Source: Lysobacterales bacterium (GTDB lineage: Bacteria > Pseudomonadota > Gammaproteobacteria > Xanthomonadales > SZUA-36). Taken from it: 64,000 nt of DNA. Within the stretch, counting starts at the first letter, position 1; the number at the start of each line of letters is the position of its first letter. Location: positions 1 through 64,000 of the forward strand of contig JANQPM010000119.1 in the NCBI GenBank assembly GCA_028289465.1, read 5' to 3'. A program made the position numbers and the translations under genes. Under the pieces are notes generated by a model, which did not search any database, was not told the DNA's origin, and saw only the letters and a program-made list of their open reading frames with translations. Below, one piece after another: positions 1 to 8,650 of the stretch.

Positions 1-2
1 TT

Positions 3-92
3 GGGGGCGTGCGGTTGCGGTTTTCGTCCGCACGCGCTTAACCGTTCCGTCAGAAGGCTTCTTCGCTATCGCGAAACCGCCATCTGACTCCA
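3..92. repeat. Structured intergenic repeat, copy 1
   Basis: Two hairpins lie side by side. The first (7-35) pairs GCGTGCGG with CCGCACGC. The second (49-88) pairs GTCAGA with TCTGAC, then GGC with GCC, then TTCGC with GCGAA around a TATC loop, with a TTC/ACC internal loop. The first hairpin and its flanks recur almost exactly at 46037-46071, and the second architecture recurs three times between 45978 and 46253. I cannot name the family. It resembles REP-type elements in size and location. Confidence 0.7.
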
Positions 93-141
93 CCTGCACT
101 ACGAAGGACGTGGGTGCGGGACTCCTGATTTATTCGCATAT

Positions 142-175
142 AAAAAAAGCGCCGGGAGAATATCCCAGCGCTTTT
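142..175 (-). terminator. Rho-independent terminator
   Basis: On the minus strand a stem (AAAAGCGC-TGGGA paired with TCCCG-GCGCTTTT, five-base loop) runs into a T tract. It lies about 60 bases beyond the stop codon of the HAMP protein and fits termination of the minus-strand group at 234-2124. Confidence 0.8.
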
Positions 176-233
176 CCGGCGGCTTGCGACCGCCGCTGCT
201 ATTTCTGCTGCCGATTCAGACTTGGCACTCTGG

Positions 234-1061
234 TTATTCGGTGCGGAAATAGCGCTCCATCATTCCGTTTACGGTAATCCGCAGCCGTTCGATGCTTCTT
301 GCCATCGGCACAAATTCTTCCACCGGCCCTTCGGATACCTTGGATAGTTGCTTGCCCAATGAAACCTGTTCAATGGTCTCGCTGAGCCATTGAATGCTGT
401 TTTTGAGCTGCATCGGCACATAGAAAGCGGCGAACAGCAGAATAACGATAGTAACCAGGCCCAGAACCAAGGAGATTATGCTGGATAACAGCAATTCGCG
501 TTCCAGCTGACGGGCGGTGGTTTCAGCCCAGCCGACCTTGTTTTCGATGGTCTGTTCGAGTTCTCTGGTCGCTCTGTCCATTCGTCCCTGGGGGTCGGCA
601 AGGCGGGCTTCAAAAGCGGTCAGATCGTCAAGGGTGACTTCGTTCTCATGACTTGCAACATCGGCTGTGATTGCATGAAAGCTTTCCGTGTACTCGCCCA
701 CTGCCTGATTGAGATCGTTCATCTTCCGCGTTTCGGTATCGTTCATATCCAGTGCGGAGAGTACTTCGCGCATCGTTTCGTGGAACTGCTGTTCCTGGCT
801 GGACCACTTGCCCAATGCAATATTGCGGGATGCATCGTTGTGCAGGTTAACGAAGTATTCCAATTCATTAACGCGCAGCGAATACAGTTCTGCTTCAAGT
901 TTATGCAGCAGACGTATACCTGCTTCGGCCTCGATGCTGGCTTCCAGCTTCTTAGTGCCGTCCCAGGCGTCATAACTTAATGCCAATACGATCACCGCGA
1001 CGACGGCTGCAGTAGCCCACGACGACAATCGAATGGTTCTGGTTAGAGAATGTCTTTTCAT
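234..1061 (-). CDS. HAMP-domain membrane protein without output domain
   Basis: 275 aa. A short cytoplasmic N-terminus is followed by a membrane helix at about residues 13-31, a periplasmic helical region of about 155 residues (four-helix-bundle style, with long amphipathic helices), a second membrane helix at about 190-213, and a HAMP-like linker to about residue 268. The protein ends there. This is the front half of a chemoreceptor or sensor kinase, with no methyl-accepting, kinase or cyclase module after it. The region following the stop is a terminator, so there is no broken downstream domain within view. It probably acts as a membrane sensor working through a partner, or is a truncated receptor. 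It is the last gene of a minus-strand group with the two genes upstream. Confidence 0.75.
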   Translation of the reverse strand: MKRHSLTRTIRLSSWATAAVVAVIVLALSYDAWDGTKKLEASIEAEAGIRLLHKLEAELYSLRVNELEYFVNLHNDASRNIALGKWSSQEQQFHETMREVLSALDMNDTETRKMNDLNQAVGEYTESFHAITADVASHENEVTLDDLTAFEARLADPQGRMDRATRELEQTIENKVGWAETTARQLERELLLSSIISLVLGLVTIVILLFAAFYVPMQLKNSIQWLSETIEQVSLGKQLSKVSEGPVEEFVPMARSIERLRITVNGMMERYFRTE

Positions 1062-1110
1062 ATCGGAACCTCGGATTTGTTTCTACATGACTTAATAAAT
1101 ATGTGAGGGA

Positions 1111-1359
1111 TCAAATATTATTCGCTAGGAGCTCATTGCGAAGTTCATCAATGACTTCATCCCGGTTGATCGCGGTGGGAAGCAAGCCGTGCAACTGACG
1201 CAGCACGGACACGATATGTATTGACGAGAGCTTCTCGGTACCTTTTTCTTCGAGCGGTTTGATCACATCCCGAACCACCATATGAGCTAACGGACCCATG
1301 TGGATAAGGAGTCGAGATACCAATATGGACTCCAATCCCTTTAATTCATAATTTTCCAC
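1111..1359 (-). CDS. Small protein of unknown function (82 aa)
   Basis: Starts at GTG with a G-rich stretch about 8 bases upstream. The sequence is all-helical in character, without signal peptide or membrane segment. The part around LLIHMGPLAHMVVRDVIKPL recalls the small helical domain (DUF8082-like, from memory) found at the end of some bacterial signalling proteins, but I cannot confirm that. It sits 50 bases upstream of the HAMP protein in the same direction and could be its cytoplasmic partner; that is inference from position only. Confidence 0.55.
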   Translation of the reverse strand: MENYELKGLESILVSRLLIHMGPLAHMVVRDVIKPLEEKGTEKLSSIHIVSVLRQLHGLLPTAINRDEVIDELRNELLANNI

Positions 1360-1390
1360 TTGATAAACCCCTGTTCGAGTTTCAGGATTA

Positions 1391-1417
1391 CCGCGGCCCG
1401 GTGTGGCCGGACCGCGG
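1391..1417 (-). other. Strong intergenic stem-loop
   Basis: CCGCGG at both ends encloses a CCGG/CCGG inner pair with a short loop. No T run follows on the minus strand, so it is more likely an mRNA-stabilising or processing structure between the barrel gene and the 82-aa gene than a terminator. A smaller perfect hairpin (GCCTTA-TTG-TAAGGC) lies at 1437-1451, just after the barrel gene. Confidence 0.5.
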
Positions 1418-1467
1418 CGGGTGTTAGGTGAAGGTGGCCTTATTGTAAGGCTTCAGAAAACGCTTAG

Positions 1468-2124
1468 CTAGAAGCTGAAACGGGGGCCGAGGAAGAATTT
1501 GTTGTCGCTATCGACATGCGTTATTTCGATATACAGACCAACACGATCGTTAAGCTTGAACTGGCTAGCCAGAGACGCGCCTAACGACCCACCTTCCTCT
1601 TCAGCTTCGGTATAGCTCAGCAACAGTGAATATTCGAACCAACTGGCTGGTGCGCTGCGCCACCCGCTCTCGAAAACGTATAAACGCTCGTCGATAGAGT
1701 GTGGATCAGCGTGAGCCTCGGGGGGGGGTGTTTCGGTAATATTCCTATCGCCGATATATAAGCGATTGACAAATTCGGAGTGCGTGCCTACCGGGTGACT
1801 ATACCCGATACCGATTTGCCATTGTTCTTCGTCCTCATCAACAAAGCCACCAACATGATGAGCACCATCCGTACTGGCTTCACTATCCTTGGAGCCGCTT
1901 AGTTCTTCATAACTTGCAATTACATGCCAGTTATGATTAATCGCAAAGGAACCAAGAAGTTCAAATCCTTCCAAATCCGAATCACCCGTGGTCAGGTATC
2001 CAGCTTCCACATAGTTGTGCTTCAGTGGTGAATGGTGCCCATCATGTTGGGAGCCTCCATGCTGCTCTTCGGCCAGGGCGAGCGTGGACAAAGGCAGGAT
2101 GCTTAAAAGTAGTAAGTATTTCAT
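1468..2124 (-). CDS. Small outer-membrane beta-barrel protein
   Basis: 218 aa. A signal peptide (MKYLLLLSILPLSTLALA) is followed by a His/Gly-rich stretch (about residues 19-37) and then alternating polar and hydrophobic strands typical of a small barrel. It ends ...FFLGPRFSF, with the terminal Phe expected for Bam-dependent outer-membrane proteins. Strands such as NWHVIASYEEL and WQIGIGYSHPVG match the small porin-like family often annotated only as outer membrane protein. The His-rich segment could bind metal, which is a guess. It is probably the first gene of the minus-strand group. Confidence 0.75.
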   Translation of the reverse strand: MKYLLLLSILPLSTLALAEEQHGGSQHDGHHSPLKHNYVEAGYLTTGDSDLEGFELLGSFAINHNWHVIASYEELSGSKDSEASTDGAHHVGGFVDEDEEQWQIGIGYSHPVGTHSEFVNRLYIGDRNITETPPPEAHADPHSIDERLYVFESGWRSAPASWFEYSLLLSYTEAEEEGGSLGASLASQFKLNDRVGLYIEITHVDSDNKFFLGPRFSF

Positions 2125-2497
2125 TGTTTCATTTTCTGTGTTTTATCATTGGGGCACACTATGACTTTCCACGATGAAACGAGTATGATTTTTTTATTAA
2201 AAAACCATTAAAATCCTGACAAGCATTCATACTGCAGCCGCCGTTATTCCTAGCGACCAGGGTTTTGCTTTATTTTAAAAAAAGTAGTACAAGATAGTTT
2301 TTCGGGGCCGGGCTCCGGTTGAGGACGACGAGAAGTACCGGAAGCACCTTCGGGGGATAGTAAATGTCGGGGGAAATCGAATACCAGTCGAAAACCGCAG
2401 CGTGTTGTCTACCGGTTGACTTGCCGGAACGGGGACGCTGTCATATCAATGTTCGTCTGCTGGGCGTCTGTTAGCCGGACGGTATGAAGGGGTAGCA
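2125..2497. other. Divergent intergenic region
   Basis: 373 bases between divergent genes. The first 170 bases are AT-rich, with runs of T and A around 2190-2210 and 2270-2287, and probably hold the promoter of the barrel gene. The rest is GC-rich. A TTGACT hexamer at 2417-2422 is followed by TCATAT 19 bases later, a poor sigma-70 match for the plus-strand genes. I see no coding sequence or RNA gene. Confidence 0.4.
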
Positions 2498-3157
2498 GTG
2501 GGGTTGAATACCGTTCTTACTCTCAGGCCACTGGGCGATTTTCTCAGGTTCGACGGCCGTCTGCTGATCAGCGGTCTTCTCGTTGCCTATCTCACCAGCT
2601 ACTTATACGCTGCGCTTACCGCACCGCTGCCGTTGGAGTGGTGGCTGGACAATATTGTGGTGCTGGCGTTTTGGCTTGGTGCCTGGTGGTATCGCGACAG
2701 GGTATTTATCAGCGTCGTCAGCATGATTGCGATACTCGCTTTTCTGTTCATCCACCTTGTCGGCGCCTACTACGTTTATGAGAATGTGCCTGCCGGGGAG
2801 TGGTTCAAGCAATGGTTCGGCTGGCAAAGAAACCATTTCGACCGGCTGGCGCATTTTGCGTTCGGCCTGTGCTTCATCATGCCGCTGGCCGAGTGCCTGA
2901 AAAGCGGCCGCAAGCGACTGCCCGACTGGATCGTCCGCAGTTTTCCAGTTTCCCTGATAGTCGCGTTGAGCGCGGTTTACGAGATACTGGAGGCCATCGT
3001 GGCGGAGCTGGTCAGGCCGGAAGTCGGCGCGGCATTCCTCGGCGCGCAGGGGGATATCTGGGACGCCCAGGCCGACATGCTGGCCGCGTTGCTCGGATCG
3101 GTCGCCGGCTTGCTGCTTTTTTCCGTACTGACGCGCATCGCCGCGAATCGGAAGTAG
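2498..3157 (+). CDS. DUF2238 (YjdF-like) inner membrane protein
   Basis: 219 aa, GTG start behind a GGGG-rich stretch. There are about six hydrophobic helices. The central NHFDRLAHFAFGLCFIMPLAE segment and the following SLIVALSAVYEILEAIVAEL match the conserved D-R-x-x-H and E-x-x-E features of the DUF2238/YjdF family, whose function is unknown. The stop is 3 bases before the next small ORF, so it may lead the operon that continues to 9484, although its function has no obvious link to those enzymes. Confidence 0.8.
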   Translation: MGLNTVLTLRPLGDFLRFDGRLLISGLLVAYLTSYLYAALTAPLPLEWWLDNIVVLAFWLGAWWYRDRVFISVVSMIAILAFLFIHLVGAYYVYENVPAGEWFKQWFGWQRNHFDRLAHFAFGLCFIMPLAECLKSGRKRLPDWIVRSFPVSLIVALSAVYEILEAIVAELVRPEVGAAFLGAQGDIWDAQADMLAALLGSVAGLLLFSVLTRIAANRK

Positions 3158-3160
3158 GCC

Positions 3161-3220
3161 ATGACCGCCAGGCCCGAATATCCACACGTCCTTTTCAGCG
3201 ATCAACGGCTTTCCCGGTAA
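3161..3220 (+). CDS. Possible 19-aa coupled mini-ORF
   Basis: ATG three bases after the upstream stop, preceded by GGAAGTAGG, reads 19 codons to a TAA whose last base is the A of the next gene's ATG (TAATG). The peptide has no recognisable feature. The arrangement suggests a translational-coupling leader for the GNAT gene, which lacks a clear ribosome site of its own. It could also be chance. Confidence 0.3.
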   Translation: MTARPEYPHVLFSDQRLSR

Positions 3221-4374
3221 TGGCCTCGCTGTCTCTGCAAATCGTCGACACGGTGCAGGCCATCGAGCCGTCACTGTGGCGGCGGCTGGCGGCGGACGAC
3301 GATCCATTGTGGAGCTGGCAGTTTTTTGCACACATGGAATCCACCGGAGTCGGCCCTGACCGCTTCGAGTATTTGCTGGTTTACCGCCGCGGGGAACTGG
3401 CTGCGATCATGCCCGCATTTATGTTCCGCCACTATCCGCTGGAACTGAGCAGTGGGCCGCTGTGGATGGCCCTCAGCCGCCGAATACGTGGCTGGTGGCC
3501 CGGATTCTTCTCCATTCCGGTTTATTTCTGCGGTCATCCGATGGCGCAGGGCAGGCTGTTGCGGTCAGCGTCCGGCAGCGAACACGAGATTGCGTACATC
3601 CGACAGCAGGCGCGGGCCAGAGCCGACCTGCTGGGCTATAACTGGTTGGTATTTAAGGATTTCCGGCCCAGTGCGGTCAGCCGGGTCCTGGCCGACAAGC
3701 ATTGCCTCGGTATTCCGGCATTGCCGGATGCGGTTCTGGAGTTACCGGTGACGGATTTCGAGGCCTATTTACGGGCTATCAAACCCAAGGCCAGGCGCAA
3801 TATCCGCGCGAAACAACGGCACTTCGAGCGCCACAACGGGTTCTCGATGGACGTGCAGTCTTGGCCGGACGATCTGGCGGGCGCTGCGCGGCGGCTGTAT
3901 CTGCAGGTTCTGCGGCGGGCGCCGACCCGGCTGGATGTCTTGAGCGATGCGTTTTTTGACCACCTGTCGGCAGTGCCCGGCCTGCAGTTGAAGACGGTTA
4001 CCGTGCGCGAGGCCAAAAAACCGGTTGCGTTTGCGCTTTTTCTGTTTCACGGCACGCAGGGTTACTGCCTTCGGGTCGGGATGGACTACGAGCGGATAAA
4101 ATCGAGCATGGCGTATTTCGTCATGCACTACCAGGTCATCAAGCTGGCGATAGAAAACCGCTGCCGCCAGTTGAATTTCTGCCAGACCACCTACCACTTC
4201 AAGCGGGAACTGGGCTGCCGGATGATGCGGCAGGATTTCATCGTCAGCCATCGCAACCGGATGGTTCAGGCGCTGCTGCCACGGGTTCTGCCGAGTCTGT
4301 TTTCGCACTATCGCAAGCGCAACGGCTTCACCGGTGCTTATCATGATGGTGCCTACCATGATGCTGTCGCCTAA
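3220..4374 (+). CDS. FemAB/CelD-like GNAT-fold acyltransferase
   Basis: 384 aa. The open frame extends upstream, but homology-like sequence begins at MASLSLQIVD and this ATG overlaps the mini-ORF stop. The C-terminal half carries the double-GNAT signature of the Acetyltransf_6 (BioF2/CelD, FemAB-like) type: LRAIKPKARRNIRAKQRHFE, then VAFALFLFHGTQGYCLRVGMDYERIKSSMAYFVMHYQVIKLAIE, then LNFCQTTYHFKRELGC (shown as pieces). Such proteins move acyl or aminoacyl groups to lipids, polysaccharides or peptides. The end carries a 15-base tandem duplication (AYHDGAYHD) that also contains candidate start codons of the next gene. Substrate unknown; the setting suggests acylation of the product of the P450 genes. 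Confidence 0.75.
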   Translation: MASLSLQIVDTVQAIEPSLWRRLAADDDPLWSWQFFAHMESTGVGPDRFEYLLVYRRGELAAIMPAFMFRHYPLELSSGPLWMALSRRIRGWWPGFFSIPVYFCGHPMAQGRLLRSASGSEHEIAYIRQQARARADLLGYNWLVFKDFRPSAVSRVLADKHCLGIPALPDAVLELPVTDFEAYLRAIKPKARRNIRAKQRHFERHNGFSMDVQSWPDDLAGAARRLYLQVLRRAPTRLDVLSDAFFDHLSAVPGLQLKTVTVREAKKPVAFALFLFHGTQGYCLRVGMDYERIKSSMAYFVMHYQVIKLAIENRCRQLNFCQTTYHFKRELGCRMMRQDFIVSHRNRMVQALLPRVLPSLFSHYRKRNGFTGAYHDGAYHDAVA

Positions 4375-5740
4375 GCCCGTCGCCGTCAGCCGGTCGTGGC
4401 AGCGGATCCGGTTTCCGTGGTGGCGGCTGCTGGGTTCCGCCAGGGCCAACGACTGGGTGGAAGTACTGCAGCGCCACCGGCCTGCCGGCGGCGACTACCT
4501 GTGCTTCGGTCCGCCCGGTCCGGCGAAGATCTACATCGTCTGCAATCCGGATGCGATTCAGCGGATATTCGCTGACCAGTCCGGTCTGTATTGCCGAGGC
4601 GAACCCCGTTGGACGCCGCTGCGCCGGGTACTGGGCGATGGCCTGATCACCGCGGACGGCGAGCGGCATCGACGCAATCGGCGGGTATTGGCAAAGCTGT
4701 TCAAGGCAGACTGGCTGCAGCAGCAGGCACAGCATGTCCAGGTATTTACCGAGCAGTGGATCAGTCGCTGGCGCGAGGCCGCCGGCAGCACCGTGGATGT
4801 CCATGAGGAAATGATTCTGATCACGCTGAAATGCATCGGCAAAATGCTGTTCAATATCTCGTTTGAGGAAGAGCTGCGCTTCGGTCGAATCTTCAAGAAC
4901 CTCAATGCCCTGACCAACCGAATCGACGTCGCGGTGTTCAGCCTGGTGCCTTGGCTTCCGGTTCGAGTGAATCGGACGCTCAAACACGGGATTCGCGAAA
5001 TCGACGCGTACATCGGCCAGATGATTTGGCAGCACCGGGAACGGAACGCGCCGGCCGCCGCCGATGCACTGGACTATCTGCTGTCGGTTCAGGCCGAGGC
5101 CGGCTGGGACGACCGGCAATTGCGCGACGAATTGGTCACGCTGTTCGGTGCCGGGCACGAAAGCGTTGCAGCAGCGCTGACCTGGAGCTGGTACCTGCTG
5201 GATCGTTATCCGGACATTGCCGACCGGGTGCGCCGGGAAGCGGACCGGGTACTCACGCAGGACCGGCCGGCCTATGAACAACTGCAGCACCTGGTGTATA
5301 CCCGCCAGGTACTTCGCGAATCCATGCGGCTGTATCCGCCGGTCTGGTTCAACGGCCGCAAGACCACCCGGGCGACGGAGATCGACGGGCACCCGCTGCC
5401 GGCCGGCGCCCGGGTCTGGCTGCTGCCGTTTCTGGTTCACCGCGATCCGCGCTGGTTTCCGCAACCGACGGTCATGTGCCCGCAGCGCTTTGATCAATCC
5501 TCGAACCTCGCGTTTAACGCCAAAGCCTATTTCCCTTTCGGCAAAGGTGCGCGCATGTGTCTCGGGCATTTCTTCGCAGAAATGGAGGCAACCCTGATTC
5601 TGGCCGGCCTGGCCCGCCATTTTCGGCTGCATCGTACGAACCGGACAGAGCCCCGCCTGAACGCCGGCACCACGCTTTATCCGCGCGGCGGTATGCCGAT
5701 GACCGTGATGCCGCACCCGCAGGAAGCGCCATGCAGTTAA
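4334..5740 (+). CDS. Cytochrome P450 (first of tandem pair)
   Basis: Up to 468 aa. Several starts are possible (GTG 4334; ATG 4343, 4346, 4358, 4361), all overlapping the previous gene. The I-helix reads FGAGHESVAAALTW (Ser where Thr is usual in the oxygen-activating position), the K-helix ExxR is VLRESMRLYPPVW, and the haem loop is FPFGKGARMCLGHF with the axial Cys. There is no N-terminal membrane anchor, so it is a soluble bacterial P450. No ferredoxin or reductase gene lies nearby, so electrons must come from elsewhere. It shares layout and many motifs with the next gene and probably arose by duplication. Confidence 0.93.
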   Translation: MLIMMVPTMMLSPKPVAVSRSWQRIRFPWWRLLGSARANDWVEVLQRHRPAGGDYLCFGPPGPAKIYIVCNPDAIQRIFADQSGLYCRGEPRWTPLRRVLGDGLITADGERHRRNRRVLAKLFKADWLQQQAQHVQVFTEQWISRWREAAGSTVDVHEEMILITLKCIGKMLFNISFEEELRFGRIFKNLNALTNRIDVAVFSLVPWLPVRVNRTLKHGIREIDAYIGQMIWQHRERNAPAAADALDYLLSVQAEAGWDDRQLRDELVTLFGAGHESVAAALTWSWYLLDRYPDIADRVRREADRVLTQDRPAYEQLQHLVYTRQVLRESMRLYPPVWFNGRKTTRATEIDGHPLPAGARVWLLPFLVHRDPRWFPQPTVMCPQRFDQSSNLAFNAKAYFPFGKGARMCLGHFFAEMEATLILAGLARHFRLHRTNRTEPRLNAGTTLYPRGGMPMTVMPHPQEAPCS

Positions 5741-7134
5741 ATCAGGCAGATAAAAGCGTTTCCGCGCCAACCGGAGGCCGCCGCAGGTGGCGGACCTATT
5801 CGGTCGACTGGCGGCAATGCCTGCGGCATGGCCTTCGCGGTTCGCTGATTCAACAGCTCACCCGCGCCAAGCAGCAGCATGGCGACTATTTACGAATCCG
5901 TCTGTTCGGGCCGCTGGGGTTTTATGTACTGACCGATCCGGAAAGCATCGCCCATGTCATGGTCAAGAACCAGAAAAACTACATTCGCGGCGAACCGCCT
6001 TGGACCCATCTACGGCGCGGGCTGGGCAACGGTCTGGTCACCTCGGACGGGGACATCCACCGCGAGCACCGGAAAATCGTAATGCAGTGCTTTACACGCG
6101 CCAAGATTGCCGAATACGGGCGCTTCGTCGAGCAGGCGGTGGCGCACCTGCGCCAGGACTGGCAGTCTGTGGCAGGCCGGACCGCAGATGTGCATGAAGC
6201 GATGGTCTCGCATACGCTGTTGATCATTGGCCGGGTGCTGTTCGGGCTGGATTTATCCGACCAGGTGATCAGTCTGATGCGGGCCAGCCAGCAGGTAAAC
6301 CACGCTGCGACCACCATTGATCTAAGTCTGCTTGGCCGGGCCGGATTTATACCGACGCGGACGGTCAGACGCTTGAATCGAGCGGTTAAGCGCCTGGATG
6401 CGCTGCTCTACGGGATGATCCATGTCCGTCGGGCCGAGGGTGCCGACGGAGCCGATGTATTGTCCGCGCTGCTGCGCTGTCAGGCCGCCAACCAAGACAA
6501 CCCGAATTCACACCAGCGCCTGTCGGACAAAGACATCCGTGACGAACTGGCGACGCTGTTCGGCGCCGGGCATGAGACTTCAGCCTGCATGCTGAGCTGG
6601 ACCTGGTTGCTGCTTTCTCAGAATCCCAAGGTAAGGCAGCGCCTGCAGGCCGAACTAAAACGGGTTCTGAACGGCCGTGATCCCCGCGTGGAAGATGTAC
6701 CGAAACTGGTCTACACGGCTCAGGTATTGAAAGAATCCATGCGTATTTACCCGCCGGTATGGATCAACGGGCGGCAGGCGGTCGAGGAGGACTGGGTCAA
6801 CGGTCGCAGAGTTGCACCCGGCATGATGATGTGGATACCCTCCTATCTGGTCCACCACGACGCGCGCTGGTATCCGCAGCCCGAACGGTTCCTGCCGGAA
6901 CGTTTTCAGGACAACACGCCGTCCCCCACCGATTTTCGCTATTTTCCGTTCGGCGGCGGGTCGCGCCTTTGCGTCGGCGGCGGCTTTGCGATGATGGAAG
7001 GGATTCTGACGCTGGCCGGCGTGGCGCAGCATTTTAATCTGGGGTATGCCGGCAACCAGCCGGTCCAGCCGTATCCCCTGGTCAGTCTGACTCCGCGAGG
7101 CGGCATGCCGATGCGGATCGACGCGGTGAGCTGA
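5731..7134 (+). CDS. Cytochrome P450 (second of tandem pair)
   Basis: 467 aa from the ATG that overlaps the upstream stop by 10 bases; the open frame goes further back but only through the upstream gene. The I-helix is FGAGHETSACMLSW with the usual acid-Thr pair, ExxR is VLKESMRIYPPVW, and the haem loop is FPFGGGSRLCVGGGF. The YPPVW(F/I)NGR segment and the RGEPPWTHLRRGLGNGL region are shared with the first P450, which points to related substrates. Both probably hydroxylate a hydrophobic molecule shared with the di-iron enzyme and SDR downstream. Confidence 0.93.
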   Translation: MQLNQADKSVSAPTGGRRRWRTYSVDWRQCLRHGLRGSLIQQLTRAKQQHGDYLRIRLFGPLGFYVLTDPESIAHVMVKNQKNYIRGEPPWTHLRRGLGNGLVTSDGDIHREHRKIVMQCFTRAKIAEYGRFVEQAVAHLRQDWQSVAGRTADVHEAMVSHTLLIIGRVLFGLDLSDQVISLMRASQQVNHAATTIDLSLLGRAGFIPTRTVRRLNRAVKRLDALLYGMIHVRRAEGADGADVLSALLRCQAANQDNPNSHQRLSDKDIRDELATLFGAGHETSACMLSWTWLLLSQNPKVRQRLQAELKRVLNGRDPRVEDVPKLVYTAQVLKESMRIYPPVWINGRQAVEEDWVNGRRVAPGMMMWIPSYLVHHDARWYPQPERFLPERFQDNTPSPTDFRYFPFGGGSRLCVGGGFAMMEGILTLAGVAQHFNLGYAGNQPVQPYPLVSLTPRGGMPMRIDAVS

Positions 7135-7135
7135 T

Positions 7136-7981
7136 ATGCGATCCGATCACTGGTTAAACGGCAAAACGGCGGTGATTACCGGTGCTGCCGGCGGGCTGGG
7201 TCGGGCCCTGGCCGAGGCTGCGGCCGTCGCCGGGGCCAATGTAGAGCTGGTTGATATCGACCGAACCGGGCTGGAAACCACGGCAGCGCAGATCGGAAAA
7301 CGGGGTGGCCGGTGTCAATCGCTGGTTGCGGATCTGGGCTCCGTACGCGATATCGAACACCTGGCTGCCGCTGTCGCAGAGCGTCATCGCCAAGTGGATT
7401 TGTTGATCAATAATGCGGGCTTTTGCATCAGCGGCGATCTGCTCGCGCAGTCGCCCGAGGAAATCGAACGCATTACCCGGGTCAATCAGATGGCGGTGGT
7501 CTACGGTTGCCGCGCTTTCGCGCCGTTGCTGATGAAGTCGCGCCGGGCCCAGGTAGTCAACATTTCCAGTGCGCTGGGCTTGATTGGCGCTGCGTCGCAG
7601 ACCACCTACAGCATGACGAAATTTGCCGTTCGCGGTTTCAGCGAAGCCCTGCGCAGCGAATGGAGGGCGCTGGGTATCGGCGTGACCACGGTATTCCCAG
7701 GTGCAATCAATTCCAATATCGTGCGCAACACGGTTCAGGCCGAACCCCTGTCTGCGGCCGAGCAGCGTTTTGTGCAGCGCTACTTTGAGGTATGGGGCAT
7801 CAGCACCGCCAAAGCCGCCACGAAGATACTGCGCGGTGCGAGCCGCAATGCAGCAAGGGTGCGCATTACCTCAGAGGCCTTTTTGATCGACTGGGCTGCC
7901 CGGCTGATGCCGGGGGGCCTGCAATATCTGGCAGCCTGGTCGCGCGATGTCTATCGCCGGCGCTGGCGGGGGGCACGCTGA
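7136..7981 (+). CDS. Short-chain dehydrogenase/reductase
   Basis: 281 aa. Rossmann nucleotide site TGAAGGLG at about residue 16, NNAG at about 92, catalytic Ser in NISSALG, and YSMTK supplying Tyr and Lys. The Asp after the second strand (VDIDRTG) favours NAD(H) over NADP(H). The ATG follows the P450 stop by one base, so translation is coupled. In this setting it would oxidise an alcohol made by a P450 or reduce a ketone before methylation. The C-terminal 60 residues (VRITSEAFLIDWAARLMPGG) resemble SDRs acting on lipid or hydrophobic substrates. Confidence 0.92.
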   Translation: MRSDHWLNGKTAVITGAAGGLGRALAEAAAVAGANVELVDIDRTGLETTAAQIGKRGGRCQSLVADLGSVRDIEHLAAAVAERHRQVDLLINNAGFCISGDLLAQSPEEIERITRVNQMAVVYGCRAFAPLLMKSRRAQVVNISSALGLIGAASQTTYSMTKFAVRGFSEALRSEWRALGIGVTTVFPGAINSNIVRNTVQAEPLSAAEQRFVQRYFEVWGISTAKAATKILRGASRNAARVRITSEAFLIDWAARLMPGGLQYLAAWSRDVYRRRWRGAR

Positions 7982-7982
7982 T

Positions 7983-8648
7983 ATGAGGCCATCGGTCAGT
8001 ATCACCGAACCCGGCGCGACCTTGCATCCGCATTACAATCCGGCCGCACCACGCACTTTGGGAGCCGCATTCAGGCTGTTTGCCAGACAGCCATCGCCGC
8101 GCCGGCTGATGGTTGGCGCCGCGCTGGCGCTGCTGTGGCGTTTCTATCTCGGCCTGCCGGGTTGGGCCGATCTGGCGCTGGCCGCCGGTATCGTGATTTA
8201 CTGGCCACTGCAGGAATGGGCAGTGCACCGCTACCTGCTGCATATGAAACCCGTCACGGTGCGCGGCCGGTCCGTATTGCCGATTCAGGTACGAAACCAC
8301 CAACTGCATCATCGAGATCCGTGGCGCCTGGATGTGCTGTTCATCTATAAAGGGGCGTTCAAATACGCGTTGCCGGTGATTGTCGGCCTGTTCTGGCTAT
8401 TGACCAGGGACTGGCCGTTGACGGCCACCGGTGTCGGGGCGTATTTACTGGTGCTGCTGCGCTACGAATGGACCCATTACCTGACCCACACCCCGTATCA
8501 GCCGCGCAGCCGCTGGTATCGAAAACGTTATCTGAACCATCGGCGGCACCACTTTCTCGATGAGCAGCGCATGTTCGGCGTGACCGCGCTGGTTATGGAC
8601 AAGGCGCTCGGAACCGCCGGCTCGAAGCTTCGGCGGCCCGCTGACTGA
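7983..8648 (+). CDS. Fatty acid hydroxylase/sterol desaturase family protein
   Basis: 221 aa starting at the ATG one base after the SDR stop (a longer in-frame start at 7947 lies inside the SDR). Four histidine clusters of the membrane di-iron family are present: HRYLLH, HQLHH, HYLTH and HRRHH. Hydrophobic stretches flank them. Enzymes of this family hydroxylate or desaturate fatty acyl chains, sterols or carotenoids. HRRHHFLDEQRMFGVT near the end is typical of the fatty acid hydroxylase type. It is part of the coupled set with two P450s, so the pathway product is probably a multiply oxidised lipid or terpenoid. Confidence 0.88.
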   Translation: MRPSVSITEPGATLHPHYNPAAPRTLGAAFRLFARQPSPRRLMVGAALALLWRFYLGLPGWADLALAAGIVIYWPLQEWAVHRYLLHMKPVTVRGRSVLPIQVRNHQLHHRDPWRLDVLFIYKGAFKYALPVIVGLFWLLTRDWPLTATGVGAYLLVLLRYEWTHYLTHTPYQPRSRWYRKRYLNHRRHHFLDEQRMFGVTALVMDKALGTAGSKLRRPAD

Positions 8649-8650
8649 CC

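Noticed and set aside
2800-3219. Upstream extension of the GNAT frame
   Set aside because: Lies inside the DUF2238 gene, Arg-rich composition of a shadow frame; the TAATG start is better.
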